A DNA stretch of 64,000 nucleotides from CAVQYV01 sp963718295 [NCBI: uncultured Methylomirabilota bacterium] (GCA_963718295.1 CAVQYV010000006.1:310001-374000), one strand, 5' to 3'; positions 7,941-20,279 are shown, counted from the stretch's first letter. Notes: generated by a model not told the origin, from the sequence alone. Program-made: numbers and translations.

Positions 7941-10400
7941 CTACCGAAGACCCACCGAAGGGGGATAGGCGTTTTCCCCCTCTTCCTCCTCGCTCACCAA
8001 TCGGGTAATGGCCGCCACCCGATCCCCTTCCTCCAGGCCCTGCAGCTTCACCCCCTGGGTATTCCTCCCGATCCCCCGGATCTCCCCCACCCGAAGACGG
8101 CTGACCCGCCCTTCCTGAGAGATCATCATCAGATCGTCCTGGGGAGAGACCTGCATCAAGCCTACCACTTGCCCATTTCTTTCGCTGGTCCGAATGTTGA
8201 TAATCCCCTTCCCTCCCCGTCGCTGAATGCGATATTCTGGGAGGTGGGTCCTCTTGCCATAGCCATGTTCCGTCACGGTAAGGATGGCATTTCCTTCGGC
8301 GACCACCTCCATGCCGACCACTTCGTCTCCCTGCGTCAGGTCAATGCCTCTGACCCCCTGTGCCGCCCTACCGATGGGCCTCGCGTCCTTCTCGGAGAAG
8401 CGGATGCAGAGGCCCGATCGGGTGCCCAGGAAGACCTGGTCCTCCCCCTGGGTCGTTCCCACTCCGATCAGTTCATCCCCGTCCTCCAGGGTGATGCCTA
8501 TGATCCCCCCGCTTCGCGGATTTGCGTAAGCGGACAGGGCGGTCTTCTTGATGATCCCCCTCTTGGTGGCCATGATCAAATAATGACCATCCCGAAACTC
8601 CCGCAGGGGTATCATCGCGCTGATCCTCTCCTGGGGGGACAATGCCAAAAGGTTCGAAATCGATCTGCCCTTGGCTGCCCGGCCCAACTGGGGAATCTGA
8701 TGGACCTTCAGCCAATGCACCCTTCCCTGGTTGGTGAAGAAAAGGATCTGGCTATGGGTGGAGGCTACGAAGAGATACTCCACATAGTCCTCCTCCTTGG
8801 TGGCCATGCCGGTAGAGCCCTTTCCTCCTCGCCTCTGGCTCCGATACAGGTTGAGGGGGCTGCGTTTGATGTAGCCTCCGTGGGAGATGGTAACCACCAT
8901 CTCCTCATCCGCCAGCATGTCCTCCAGACGGATCTCGGCCTCCTCCTCCAGGATCTGGGTCCTTCTGTCGTCTCCATAGGTCTCCTTGAGGCCTTGTAGC
9001 TCATCGATAATCGCCTGCCGCAGGAGGGCTTCGCTTTCCAACAGGGCCTTGAGCTGGGAGATCCTCTTCAAGATCTCCTGATATTCTTCGGCTATCTTCT
9101 CGCGCTCCATTCGGGTCAAGCGCTGCAGTCTGATATCGAGGATGGCATTGGCCTGGATGGCAGACAGCACAAACCGAGCCATGAGGCCCTCCCTGGCCTC
9201 TTCCACCGACCGCGATCCGCGAATGAGCGCAATCACCTCATCGATCCGATCCAGGGCAACCCGGTAGCCCTCCAGGATGTGGGCGCGCTCCTCCGCCTTT
9301 CGCAGACTGAACCGGGTCCTCCGCAGAATCACCTCTTTGCGGTGATCGATGAAGTGTTGCAGCACCCGGTTGAGGGGGAGGACCTGGGGTTGGTTGTCCA
9401 CCAAAGCCAGCATGATCACCCCAAAGGTGGTCTGCATGGGGGTGAACTTGTAAAGCTGGTTCAGGATGACCTCCGCCACCTCGTCCTTCTTTAGCTCGAC
9501 CACCACCCGCATGCCCTCTCGGTCCGATTCGTCCCGCAGGTCCGCAATTCCCTCGATTCGCTTCTCCCGGACCAGCCTCGCGATCTCTTCGATGAGCTTC
9601 GCCTTGTTCACCTGATAGGGCAGTTCGGAGACGATGATGCTCTCTTTGCCCCCCCGAGAATGCTCCACGAAGGCTTTGGCCCGCATCTGGACGAGTCCCC
9701 TCCCGGTGCGATAGGCATCCAGGATTCCCCCCCTGCCGTAGATATATCCTGCGGTGGGAAAGTCGGGTCCCTGGATGAACGCCATCAATTCCTCTAGCGA
9801 TGCCTCCGGCTTTTCCACCAGGAAAGCGAGGGCATCCGCCACCTCGTTTAGATTGTGGGGAGGGATGTTGGTGGCCATCCCCACCGCGATGCCGGAAGAG
9901 CCGTTGATCAGAAGATTGGGAAGGGTTGCCGGCAGAAGGCGCGGCTCCACCAATGAGTCGTCAAAATTGGGAACGAAGTCGACGGTTTCCTTGTCGATGT
10001 CACCCAACATCTCCTGAGCGATCCTGGCCAAGCGGATCTCGGTATAGCGCATGGCCGCCGCCTCATCCCCATCCACCGAGCCAAAATTGCCCTGCCCATC
10101 GATCAGCGGATAGCGGAGGGAGAAATCCTGGACCAAACGGACAATCGTATCGTAAATCGCCACATCGCCATGGGGGTGATATTTCCCCAGGGTCTCTCCC
10201 ACCACCCGGGCGGCCTTCTTGTAGGGCCGGTTATAGGTCAGCCCCAGCTCGTGCATCGCGTAGAGGATACGGCGGTGCACTGGCTTTAACCCATCCCGAA
10301 CGTCCGGCAGGGCCCGTCCAATGATGACGCTCATGGCATAATCCAGATAAGAGCGCCTCATTTCGTCTTCGATGTTGATTGGGGTTTTGGAAAAGGCCAT
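7941..10400 (-). CDS. gyrA: DNA gyrase subunit A
   Basis: The breakage-reunion subunit of gyrase, 819 residues. Visible are GRALPDVRDGLKPVHRRILYAM near residue 28, the active-site tyrosine in AAAMRYTEIRLA (Tyr119) and a GyrA box (QRRGGKG) at the start of the C-terminal beta-pinwheel, with a second QRRGGKG further on. In the quinolone-resistance region the sequence is HPHGDVAIYD, so the position equal to E. coli Ser83 is Val80, while the Asp87 equivalent is kept. It lies 15 bases downstream of gyrB and is clearly co-transcribed. Confidence 0.97.
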   Translation of the reverse strand: MAFSKTPINIEDEMRRSYLDYAMSVIIGRALPDVRDGLKPVHRRILYAMHELGLTYNRPYKKAARVVGETLGKYHPHGDVAIYDTIVRLVQDFSLRYPLIDGQGNFGSVDGDEAAAMRYTEIRLARIAQEMLGDIDKETVDFVPNFDDSLVEPRLLPATLPNLLINGSSGIAVGMATNIPPHNLNEVADALAFLVEKPEASLEELMAFIQGPDFPTAGYIYGRGGILDAYRTGRGLVQMRAKAFVEHSRGGKESIIVSELPYQVNKAKLIEEIARLVREKRIEGIADLRDESDREGMRVVVELKKDEVAEVILNQLYKFTPMQTTFGVIMLALVDNQPQVLPLNRVLQHFIDHRKEVILRRTRFSLRKAEERAHILEGYRVALDRIDEVIALIRGSRSVEEAREGLMARFVLSAIQANAILDIRLQRLTRMEREKIAEEYQEILKRISQLKALLESEALLRQAIIDELQGLKETYGDDRRTQILEEEAEIRLEDMLADEEMVVTISHGGYIKRSPLNLYRSQRRGGKGSTGMATKEEDYVEYLFVASTHSQILFFTNQGRVHWLKVHQIPQLGRAAKGRSISNLLALSPQERISAMIPLREFRDGHYLIMATKRGIIKKTALSAYANPRSGGIIGITLEDGDELIGVGTTQGEDQVFLGTRSGLCIRFSEKDARPIGRAAQGVRGIDLTQGDEVVGMEVVAEGNAILTVTEHGYGKRTHLPEYRIQRRGGKGIINIRTSERNGQVVGLMQVSPQDDLMMISQEGRVSRLRVGEIRGIGRNTQGVKLQGLEEGDRVAAITRLVSEEEEGENAYPPSVGLR

Positions 10401-10415
10401 GGTCCTCTTCTACCT

Positions 10416-12860
<2,445 letters not shown>

Positions 12861-12881
12861 TCATAACTGGATTGGCCGCCC

Positions 12882-13970
12882 TTAACCTTGATTTGCCCAT
12901 TCGACTCGGCCTCCCTGGATCCGGTAGATCCCTGCGCCGGGCAAAAGGGGCTGGGCCATTCCCATATCCGTACAGCTGACCATGGCCTGACCGCCCGCCA
13001 GTACCGCCCCGGCCACCTTCTCTTTTCTCGTCTCATCCAATTCGGAAAAGATATCATCCAGGAGGATCACCGGGGGCTCACCTCGCACTTGCTGGATGTG
13101 ATATAGCTCGAAGATCTTCAGTGAAAGGGTTAGTAGACGCTTTTCTCCCCGCGAGCTGAATCTCCGGGCATCGTATCCGTCCAACTCGACCAGGACCTCA
13201 TCCCGATGGGGGCCAAAAAGGGAGAAGCCCGCCCTCATCTCCTCATCCCAGTGTTCCCGAAGATGCCGCAGGAGATGGGAAGAGGAAAATTCTGAGTCCT
13301 CGATCAGCAGGGGGCGATACCTCACCTTGACTTCCTTTTCCCCTCCCAACGAGTTCAGGATGGGAGGGATCTCCCGGTTCAATTTGGAAACCATGCCCAT
13401 CCGTCCCCTGTAGACATTGCCCCAGGAGGAGACCATCTGCTCATCCCAGAACGGCAATTGTCGCTTGTCCCGCAATTTCAGGAGACGGTTTCGTTGAATC
13501 AGGATCCTGCGCAGCCTCCCCATTTCCTGGAGGTATGCCGCATCCCCCAGGGCGAGACAACGATCCAGGAAGCGCCTTCGCAGCTCGTGCCCCTCGGCGA
13601 TCAGGGCGATGTCATCAGGGGAAAACATCACCGCCGCCAGCCGATTGCAGTACATGCCCGGCTGGCTGATCCTTTTCCCACCCATCCAGAGCCTCCTCCC
13701 AAATTCCCCAAAATAGACGGTGAGGTCCCTTTCCGCGGTCCTGTCCTCCACTCTTCCCTTAATGGAAAAGCCGCTGGCTCCGTGGCGGATCATCTCTTGG
13801 GGGTGGCAGTTGCGGGGGGAGGAGAGGGAGGAGAGGTAATAAATGGCCTCCAGCAGATTGGTTTTCCCTTCGGAATTCCTGGCATGAAAGAGGGTGATCT
13901 TCGTCGGGAAGGACAAAAATACCTCCTCATAATTTCGGAAATTCCAAAGCCATGCCTCTTTTATAATCAC
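12882..13970 (-). CDS. recF: DNA replication and repair protein RecF
   Basis: An SMC-like ATPase that helps load RecA at single-strand gaps with RecO and RecR. The 362 residues show Walker A (HARNSEGKTNLLEAIYYLS, with an unusual ARNSEGKT where GxNGxGKT is usual), a signature region (SSRGEKRLLTLSLKI) and Walker B (VILLDDIFSELDE). The order dnaN-recF-gyrB supports the call. The altered first glycines of the P-loop are within the variation I would expect for RecF. Confidence 0.95.
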   Translation of the reverse strand: MIIKEAWLWNFRNYEEVFLSFPTKITLFHARNSEGKTNLLEAIYYLSSLSSPRNCHPQEMIRHGASGFSIKGRVEDRTAERDLTVYFGEFGRRLWMGGKRISQPGMYCNRLAAVMFSPDDIALIAEGHELRRRFLDRCLALGDAAYLQEMGRLRRILIQRNRLLKLRDKRQLPFWDEQMVSSWGNVYRGRMGMVSKLNREIPPILNSLGGEKEVKVRYRPLLIEDSEFSSSHLLRHLREHWDEEMRAGFSLFGPHRDEVLVELDGYDARRFSSRGEKRLLTLSLKIFELYHIQQVRGEPPVILLDDIFSELDETRKEKVAGAVLAGGQAMVSCTDMGMAQPLLPGAGIYRIQGGRVEWANQG

Positions 13971-14060
13971 CCGCTTTTCATGAACAAAGGCATCATAGAT
14001 GCCTTTGCAGGAAAGAAAATCTGAGAAGCCTGAGCCTTCGGTCCGGATTTCTCATCGCCT

Positions 14061-15161
14061 TCAGATCCGCATGGGCATAATCACACACTGGTAGGAGTCT
14101 TTGCCCAGCGGCTGGAATAGAGTAGGACTCAGGCTATCGGTGAGGTGAATTACGACCCGGTCCTCGTCGATTGCCCCCAAGAAGTCCATCAGATATTTGG
14201 CGTTGAAGCCAATAGCCACATCTTCTCCTTCGTACTCCACATCAAGCGACTCTTTCGCCTCACCGATGTCCAGATTGGTGCAGGTGACCAACATCTGGTC
14301 TTTTCTCACCTCGATTGTGGTGGGCGTTCCCCTTTCCCCTGCGATGGCAGAGGTTCTTTTCAGTGCCGCCAGGAGGTCATGCCGGTTGAGCACCGCTTTT
14401 CTTCCGCCTGCTTGGGGAATTACTGCCGAATAGTTAGGGAATTGCTCCTCGATCAGGCGAGCCATGAGGGTCGATTTTCGAAATTCGAATACCACCTGAG
14501 AATCTATGAAACGCAACCCAACGGTCTCCTCTTCGTCTCTTGCCATCCTCAATACTTCAGAGAGGGCCTTCTTGGGAATGATGGCCTCTCTTCTGAGTTC
14601 TCCTGCAATCTGGGTTCGCGGTCTCTTGACGATGGCAAGGCGGTGGCCATCCGTCGCTACCATCCGTATATCATCTTTGATCTGGAAGAAGACCCCTGCT
14701 AGCGAATATCGGGTCTGGTCGCTCGATACTGCAAATATGGTCTTGGCAATCATATCCCGGAGCGCATCGGTTGGGATGGAAATCAACTCCCCTCCCTCAA
14801 TGCTGGGCAATTGAGGAAAGTCCTCTTTGGGAACTCCCTTGAGACGAAAGTCCGATCTCTCGCAGTGGATGGTCAATACGTGTTCTTTATCCGCTTGAAC
14901 CTGCAAGGGAACGGAGGGTAATTCACGGAGGATATCGTGAAATCTCTTGGCTGGCAGAGCAATCTCGCCTGCCTCTAAAATCTCCGCGGGAATTCCCACC
15001 CGCATGCCCACTTCCAGGTCGGTACAAAAGAGGACAACTTGATGATCCAGGGTTTCCACAAGCATATGTGAAAGGATGGGGATGGTCTTCCTGGTCTCCA
15101 CCACTCCTTGGATCTGGGAAACTGCATTCAGTAAGATATCTCTCTCGATCTGAATATCCAT
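14061..15161 (-). CDS. dnaN: DNA polymerase III beta subunit (sliding clamp)
   Basis: The processivity clamp. The protein is 366 residues from the ATG at 15161, which I choose because AAAGGAG lies about eight bases ahead. An in-frame Met seven codons upstream (15182) would place the ribosome site inside the gene. The N-terminus MDIQIERDILLNAVSQIQGVVETRKTIPILSHMLVE is split here for brevity (MDIQIERDILL, then TIPILSHMLVE) and is typical, as is the C-terminal hydrophobic tail ending VIMPMRI. It lies 653 bases right of gene recF's start region in standard dnaA-dnaN-recF order. Confidence 0.95.
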   Translation of the reverse strand: MDIQIERDILLNAVSQIQGVVETRKTIPILSHMLVETLDHQVVLFCTDLEVGMRVGIPAEILEAGEIALPAKRFHDILRELPSVPLQVQADKEHVLTIHCERSDFRLKGVPKEDFPQLPSIEGGELISIPTDALRDMIAKTIFAVSSDQTRYSLAGVFFQIKDDIRMVATDGHRLAIVKRPRTQIAGELRREAIIPKKALSEVLRMARDEEETVGLRFIDSQVVFEFRKSTLMARLIEEQFPNYSAVIPQAGGRKAVLNRHDLLAALKRTSAIAGERGTPTTIEVRKDQMLVTCTNLDIGEAKESLDVEYEGEDVAIGFNAKYLMDFLGAIDEDRVVIHLTDSLSPTLFQPLGKDSYQCVIMPMRI

Positions 15162-15182
15162 CCAATCACTCCTTTCACACAA

Positions 15183-15332
15183 TGCAGGCTTTCCACTATA
15201 CTAATTCTATTTAATATCCTTTAATCAACTTAGTAGTATTAATATAGATCATCGGAAGAAGTGGAAACTGGAATCAGCCGGTTGATTACAAAGGGGTTTC
15301 CACTTAGAAGAACCCGTTGATAACATATGGAA
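15183..15332. promoter_or_regulatory. AT-rich dnaA-dnaN intergenic region
   Basis: 150 bases, markedly AT-rich compared with the rest of the window (for example the stretch around 15197-15250). They contain TTATCAACG-like and TTTCCACTT-like sequences resembling weak DnaA boxes. It must hold the dnaN promoter or leader and could serve as the DNA unwinding element of a bipartite origin. I cannot assign an exact promoter. Confidence 0.45.
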
Positions 15333-16679
15333 TCAAGAGGAAGTAATCTTGGTAGTAATGGTCTCTATGTCCTTACGGAAAACCTTTTCTTGAACCATCT
15401 TGTTTTTTATCTTGTTGCATGCGTGGATCACGGTCGTATGGTCTTTGCCCCCGAAGACCTTACCGATCTCAGGCAAGGAAGAGTTGGTCAAAGTTCGGGC
15501 AAGATACATGGCTACCTGGCGGGGAAGCACCACCGATTTGTTTCGATTTTTTGATTTCAGGTCCGAGACTTTTAGTGAGTAGTGCTCCGCCACCACCCGT
15601 TGGACGTCGAGGACCGTGACGATCTTTTCATCATTATCAACCAATTCCTTGAGGATCTCTTGGGCCAGCTCAATATCGATTTTGCGCCCAGTCATGGAGG
15701 AAAAGGCGACAATCCGCACAAAACAGCCTTCCAGCTCCCGAATGCTGGACTTGATCTTATTGGCAATAAAGAGCGAGACCTCATCGGATAGAATGATTCC
15801 TTCCAACTCCGCCTTCTTTCTCAGTATGGCGGTCTTGGTCTCCAGATCCGGGGGTTGGATGTCGGCAATGAGACCCCACTCGAAGCGCGACCGCAATCTT
15901 TCTTCCAGAGTTGGAATCCCCTTGGGAAGGCTGTCGCTAGAGATCACAATCTGTTTGTGAGCCTCATGGAGCGCATTGAAGGTGTGGAAGAACTCCTCCT
16001 GAGTTCTCTCCTTGCCCGCGATGAATTGAATATCATCTACCAACAAGAGATCCACACCCCGATATCGGTTCCTGAATTCCGCGGCCGAATCGTAGCGGAT
16101 GGAGTTGATCAGCTCGTTCATAAATTTCTCGGAAGAGAGATAGCAGACCCTCAGAGAGCCATCTCTTTCCAGGACTTGATTGCCGATGGCATGGAGCAGA
16201 TGCGTCTTGCCCAAGCCAAATCCACCGTAGATAAAAAGAGGATTATAGGCCCGGGAGAGTTCTTCAGCTACCCGTAGGGATGCGGCCCTGGCGAATTGGT
16301 TGGAAGAGCCAACCACGAAGCTCTCAAAGGTATACTTCGGGTTGAGGTTGGCGGGATGATTCTCCAATTTGGGGCTCATCGGCGGGTCCTTTCTCTCTTG
16401 AGGGCCAGATGGGGCAACGGATCCCTCAACGGAGGAAAACACGACCTTCACTTTGCTGGAAAGGACCTCTTCCATGGCCTGGCGTACGATTTTCGCGTAA
16501 TGCTCCTCGATCCATTCCTTGAAGAAGCGATTTGGGACTCCCACCCGAACCATTTCTCCTTCTACCGATATAATTTGGGCAGGACGCAGCCAAGTATCCA
16601 GACTCTGCCTATTGACTGCTTGGCTGATTTGGGCCAGGGTTTTTTCCCAGAGGTCATCCTTGGATGTTATGTTAGGCAT
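15333..16679 (-). CDS. dnaA: Chromosomal replication initiator protein DnaA
   Basis: The initiator ATPase that binds oriC and opens the DNA. The 448 residues from the ATG at 16679 show domain I ([23 protein letters not shown]), Walker A ([16 protein letters not shown]), Walker B ([20 protein letters not shown]) and the domain IV signature ([15 protein letters not shown]). I prefer this ATG, preceded by AAGGGGAG about 13 bases away. A GTG nine codons upstream lies inside a DnaA box, so longer starts are less likely. Confidence 0.96.
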   Translation of the reverse strand: MPNITSKDDLWEKTLAQISQAVNRQSLDTWLRPAQIISVEGEMVRVGVPNRFFKEWIEEHYAKIVRQAMEEVLSSKVKVVFSSVEGSVAPSGPQERKDPPMSPKLENHPANLNPKYTFESFVVGSSNQFARAASLRVAEELSRAYNPLFIYGGFGLGKTHLLHAIGNQVLERDGSLRVCYLSSEKFMNELINSIRYDSAAEFRNRYRGVDLLLVDDIQFIAGKERTQEEFFHTFNALHEAHKQIVISSDSLPKGIPTLEERLRSRFEWGLIADIQPPDLETKTAILRKKAELEGIILSDEVSLFIANKIKSSIRELEGCFVRIVAFSSMTGRKIDIELAQEILKELVDNDEKIVTVLDVQRVVAEHYSLKVSDLKSKNRNKSVVLPRQVAMYLARTLTNSSLPEIGKVFGGKDHTTVIHACNKIKNKMVQEKVFRKDIETITTKITSS

Positions 16680-16689
16680 TTCGAATGCG

Positions 16690-16830
16690 AAGCTCCCCTT
16701 ATCCACAACAGATCAGATGGGTAACTATCGGAAATGAAAGGGGCGAAAAAAAGGAGGCAGAACAATAGGGGCGTAAAATCTCTAAGATACGGTTACTCAC
16801 AGTTTTATCCACAGTTGTGGATAGAGGAAA
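16690..16830. other. Probable replication origin (oriC): DnaA box cluster
   Basis: Perfect DnaA boxes TTATCCACA occur at 16699-16707 and 16805-16813. An inverted near-perfect box (TGTGGATAG) follows at 16816-16824, and a weaker TTACTCACA lies at 16793-16801. The cluster is between dnaA (minus) and rpmH (plus), exactly where gene polarity flips from minus to plus. That is the classical bacterial origin position, and the boxes probably also autoregulate dnaA. The remainder of the 16708-17163 gap shows no gene. Confidence 0.8.
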
Positions 16831-17108
16831 ATACCTTGCAATATCAATATGTTATCGCTCCCAATCCCCCTCTCTTCTCACCAGGCGTTAGGGAGCACTG
16901 AATTCACAACCCATAACCGAAATCCATATTAACACAAGGAATCGCCTTAGGCAAATTCTTTTTGTCCTGCTATCTTGGGTGCGCGATTCTCGGGCAAAAC
17001 AGGACCTTTTCCCTATCTGTCCCACGGAGGGCATTGGCCAGATGGCCGCCCGAGACGAGCAGGTCGGAGTCTCATTGGTTGGAGGGTTGGCCGTCCGCCA
17101 TTTGAGGG

Positions 17109-17137
17109 TTGACACAGGGGAGACGAAGAATTATACT
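17109..17137 (+). promoter_or_regulatory. Sigma70-type promoter of the rpmH operon
   Basis: TTGACA at 17109-17114 and TATACT at 17132-17137 are separated by exactly 17 bases. They sit about 27 bases ahead of the rpmH start, so the predicted leader is short. It would drive rpmH-rnpA and probably the genes behind. Confidence 0.8.
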
Positions 17138-17163
17138 CTCCAAAATTCCCCGGAGGTTCGAGA

Positions 17164-17301
17164 TTGAAAAGGACTTATCAACCCAAGAAAAGTAAGCGGC
17201 GCAACACTTGCGGCTTTTTGGCGCGAATGAGCACCCCATCGGGTCGCAGGATCATCAACCGAAGAAGGGCAAAGGGCAGAAAGAGATTAGCCCTGGCGTA
17301 A
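17164..17301 (+). CDS. rpmH: 50S ribosomal protein L34
   Basis: A 45-residue, very basic ribosomal protein. It begins (M)[17 protein letters not shown] and ends with the usual [23 protein letters not shown] tail. The start is TTG at 17164, fixed by family length and by CGGAGG seven bases upstream. It is located between dnaA and rnpA as in most bacteria. Confidence 0.95.
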   Translation: MKRTYQPKKSKRRNTCGFLARMSTPSGRRIINRRRAKGRKRLALA

Positions 17302-17338
17302 TGAAGCTGCCCCGACGAGGGGCGATCTGGATCGAGCT

Positions 17339-17692
17339 GTGTACCCCAGCACCATAAAGAAGAAGCGGGAGTTTCAGGAGGTCCTGGCAAGAGGCAGAAG
17401 GATGGCCGGGGAGTACTTTCATCTCATCCTTGCCCCCAAAGGCCAACCCACGAATGTGCGCCTGGGGATCAGCCTCAAAAGGAGCGTGGGGTCGGCGGTC
17501 GCCCGGAATCGGTCCAGGAGATTGGTGCGAGAGGCCTTTCGGCTCCACGGCCACAAACTCCTGCCTGGAACGGATGCGGTTGCGATGATCGTGAGGGACC
17601 TTTCCCCGTTGAAACTGAAGGAAGTGGAAGAGAGGCTTTGTGAGATGATCGGCCGGGTCAGCCCTGGGGCTTCGAAGGGTGAGGGAAGATGA
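17339..17692 (+). CDS. rnpA: Ribonuclease P protein component
   Basis: The protein subunit of RNase P, which matures tRNA 5' ends. The 117 residues show the central RNR motif region (GSAVARNRSRRLVREAFR) and the N-terminal KKREFQEVLARGRR. The start is GTG at 17339; no ATG is available in frame, and an ATG at 17301 overlapping the rpmH stop is in another frame and closes after 18 codons. The ribosome binding site is weak. The end overlaps yidD by four bases (ATGA). Confidence 0.93.
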   Translation: MYPSTIKKKREFQEVLARGRRMAGEYFHLILAPKGQPTNVRLGISLKRSVGSAVARNRSRRLVREAFRLHGHKLLPGTDAVAMIVRDLSPLKLKEVEERLCEMIGRVSPGASKGEGR

Positions 17693-17916
17693 AGGTCTCC
17701 TCAATGGCAAGAATCGCCCTTTGTGCGGCGATCGAGCTCTATCAAAAGGCGATTTCTCCCCTCTTTCTTCCAAGTTGCCGATTCCATCCGTCATGTTCGG
17801 AGTATGCGAAGCAAGCAGTCGCCAGATACGGCCTCATCGGGGGGTGTCGACTGGCCCTTATCCGGGTCCTCAAGTGTCAGCCCTTCCACCCCGGGGGCCT
17901 CGATCCTCTCGCTTGA
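17689..17916 (+). CDS. yidD: Membrane protein insertion efficiency factor YidD
   Basis: A 75-residue protein of the YidD family, associated with membrane insertion next to YidC. The hallmark CRFHPSCSEYAKQAVARYG and the C-terminal GGLDPL are both present. It overlaps the rnpA stop by four bases and lies 48 bases ahead of yidC, the standard order. Confidence 0.95.
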   Translation: MKVSSMARIALCAAIELYQKAISPLFLPSCRFHPSCSEYAKQAVARYGLIGGCRLALIRVLKCQPFHPGGLDPLA

Positions 17917-17964
17917 ACCCGCTGTTTCTCTGCCCGATCCCCGAGCGACCTCAATCACCAAGCA

Positions 17965-19593
17965 ATGAAGATGAACGATATGGATCGTAGAACCTTAGTG
18001 GCCGTCGTGTTGATGCTTGTCATCTTGTTTGGCTACCAGTACTATGCGGACAGGAATAAGCCCAAGGTTTCTCCACCCCAGCGACAAGAGGAGCCTCGGT
18101 CCGTCCCATCCTCAGGGGAGATGGAGGAAAGAGCGACCCTGGCGGAGGCGGACCTTTCCCCTGCTCCCCCCCGAAGTCAGCTTGCCAAGGAAAAGGACAT
18201 CGTGGTGGAGACGGACCTTCTGCGGGTGGTGGTCAGCAATCGAGGCGGACAGATCAAGAGCTGGCAGCTGAAGAAATACCTGGAGTCCGATGGGACCCTG
18301 GTGGACATCGTAGGCAAGCGGACCGAGGTCCATGAGACGATGGCCTTGAGGACCTGGTCCGGCAATCAGGAGGCGAGCCATGGGATCTATTCGGCGAACC
18401 TGGATCAACTTCTCCTTTCCGAGGAAGCGGAGAAGGGGACCCTTGTCCTGCGGCATCGGACCTCCACCGGCCTGGAGTTCACCAAGTCGATCACGTTCTT
18501 CCAGAACGACTACAAGATCGACCTTGAAACCCGGGTCAAGAATATGGGCCGCAGAGAAGGGGCGGTAACCTTTGATCTCCTCTGGGGGCCTGGCATCCGA
18601 GGCGGTGGGGGAAGCAAAGAGAAGCCCATCAAGCCGGTCACTACCCTGGTAAACGGTCAGCGGGTACAAGATAAGTGGGAAAAGCTGGATCGAGGCGTGA
18701 AGCGCGAAGGAACGGTTTCCTGGACCGCAATTCACGACAATTACTTCTGTGCAGCCCTTATTCCGCTGGAGAAAGGGGGTTGGGCCCAAGTTGACAGGAT
18801 CCGGGAGGCAGGTCCTTTGGTCGGCCTCGCCTTTCCCAAGAGCAGGCTTCTTCCCGGGGAGTCGGCCAGCGAGAGCTATTCCCTTTTCGTGGGTCCCAAG
18901 GAAATCGAGCGCCTCACCCGGATGGGGCTTCAGATGCGCGACATCATCGATCTGGGCTGGTTCGACTTCCTGGCCCGCCCCGCGCTCTATTTCCTGAAGT
19001 ATACCCAGAAATACCTCCAGAACTATGGGCTGGCAATCATCGTCCTAACCTTCCTGGTCCGGATCATCCTCTTTCCCCTGACCTATAAGAGCATCAAGTC
19101 GATGCAAGACATGCAGAAGCTGCAGCCCAAGATGGGTGCGATCCGGGAGAGGTGGAAGGGCGATTCGAAGAGAATGAACCAGGAGTTGATGGATCTGTAC
19201 CGAAAGCACAACATCAGTCCCCTGGGGGGATGCCTGCCCATGCTGTTGCAGATCCCCATTTTTATTGCCCTTTATAATGCGCTGATCAACTCCGTCGAGC
19301 TGTGGAAGGCGCCGTTCGTCTGGTGGATACGCGACCTCTCCTCCAAGGACCCCTTCTACGTCTTGCCGATTCTGATGGGGGCCTCTTGGGTGATTCAGCA
19401 GGCGATGACTCCTACCGTTGGTGATCCCAGGCAGGCCAAAATGATGCTCCTGATGCCCATCGTTTTCACCTTTATGTTTCTCAATTTCCCCTCCGGGCTG
19501 GTCCTCTATTTCCTGGTGAGCAACCTGCTGGGCATTGGCCAACAGCTGATCATCAATCGCCAGCTGAAGGCGCCCTCCCCGGCAGGAGGATAA
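17965..19593 (+). CDS. yidC: Membrane protein insertase YidC
   Basis: The YidC/Oxa1 insertase of the inner membrane. The 542 residues show one N-terminal transmembrane segment (LVAVVLMLVILFGYQYY), a large periplasmic beta domain (about 80-330) as in Gram-negative YidC, then the five-helix insertase core (NYGLAIIVLTFLVRIILFPL, with its conserved Arg; PLGGCLPMLLQIPIFIALY; FPSGLVLYFLVSNLLGIGQQ). The large periplasmic domain supports a diderm host. The jag start is three bases after its stop. Confidence 0.96.
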   Translation: MKMNDMDRRTLVAVVLMLVILFGYQYYADRNKPKVSPPQRQEEPRSVPSSGEMEERATLAEADLSPAPPRSQLAKEKDIVVETDLLRVVVSNRGGQIKSWQLKKYLESDGTLVDIVGKRTEVHETMALRTWSGNQEASHGIYSANLDQLLLSEEAEKGTLVLRHRTSTGLEFTKSITFFQNDYKIDLETRVKNMGRREGAVTFDLLWGPGIRGGGGSKEKPIKPVTTLVNGQRVQDKWEKLDRGVKREGTVSWTAIHDNYFCAALIPLEKGGWAQVDRIREAGPLVGLAFPKSRLLPGESASESYSLFVGPKEIERLTRMGLQMRDIIDLGWFDFLARPALYFLKYTQKYLQNYGLAIIVLTFLVRIILFPLTYKSIKSMQDMQKLQPKMGAIRERWKGDSKRMNQELMDLYRKHNISPLGGCLPMLLQIPIFIALYNALINSVELWKAPFVWWIRDLSSKDPFYVLPILMGASWVIQQAMTPTVGDPRQAKMMLLMPIVFTFMFLNFPSGLVLYFLVSNLLGIGQQLIINRQLKAPSPAGG

Positions 19594-19595
19594 AG

Positions 19596-20255
19596 ATGAG
19601 AAGCGTCGAGAAGGAGGGCAGGACTGCCGAAGAGGCCATCGAAAAGGCCCTGGAAGAATTGGGGGTGGGACGAGAAGAGGCCCAGATCGAAATCCTGGGC
19701 GAATCGCATCGGAACCTTTTCAAGTTCCTGGGGGGGCGAAGTATCCGTGTCAGGGCGACAGCCCGGGGAGAGGATCCGCTCCTTTCGGAGGCGAAGAGGG
19801 CCTTGGGCAAGATCCTGGAAGAGATGGGAATCGAGGCCGAGCTCTTGGGGGAGAAAAGGGAGGACTGGGTATGCTTGGAAGTGAAGAGCCAGGCTGCCGG
19901 GTTGCTCATTGGAAGAAGGGGCAAAACCCTGGACGCCCTCCAATACCTCGTGAATCGAATCCTGAATCCCGATGGAAACAAGAGGGCTCGGATATTGCTG
20001 GATGCCGAGGGATACCGCGCCAAGAAGAGAGAGGAGATCGTTTCCTTTGCCCACCGATCTGCCGAGAAGGCCAAGGCCAGGGGCGAAGAGGTCGTCCTGG
20101 TGCCGCTCGGCCCATTCGAGAGAAGGATCATCCATCTGGAGTTGCAGGATGACCCAGAGGTAAAGACCTTGAGCGAAGGGGATGGCTATCTGAGAAAAGT
20201 CCATGTGGTCCCCGCGAGATCGCTTCCGCCCGAATCCAAGGGCAACGAGCCATAG
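19596..20255 (+). CDS. jag: RNA-binding protein Jag/KhpB
   Basis: A 219-residue RNA-binding protein with three parts: an N-terminal Jag_N domain (KEGRTAEEAIEKALEELGV), a KH domain with the GRRG loop (GLLIGRRGKTLDALQYLVNR) and a C-terminal R3H domain ending in the conserved ERRIIHLELQ...VKTLSEG. An AGGAGG ribosome site overlaps the end of yidC, so the two are coupled. Confidence 0.94.
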   Translation: MRSVEKEGRTAEEAIEKALEELGVGREEAQIEILGESHRNLFKFLGGRSIRVRATARGEDPLLSEAKRALGKILEEMGIEAELLGEKREDWVCLEVKSQAAGLLIGRRGKTLDALQYLVNRILNPDGNKRARILLDAEGYRAKKREEIVSFAHRSAEKAKARGEEVVLVPLGPFERRIIHLELQDDPEVKTLSEGDGYLRKVHVVPARSLPPESKGNEP

Positions 20256-20279
20256 CTCTCCTTCCTAAGACGAGGTTTC

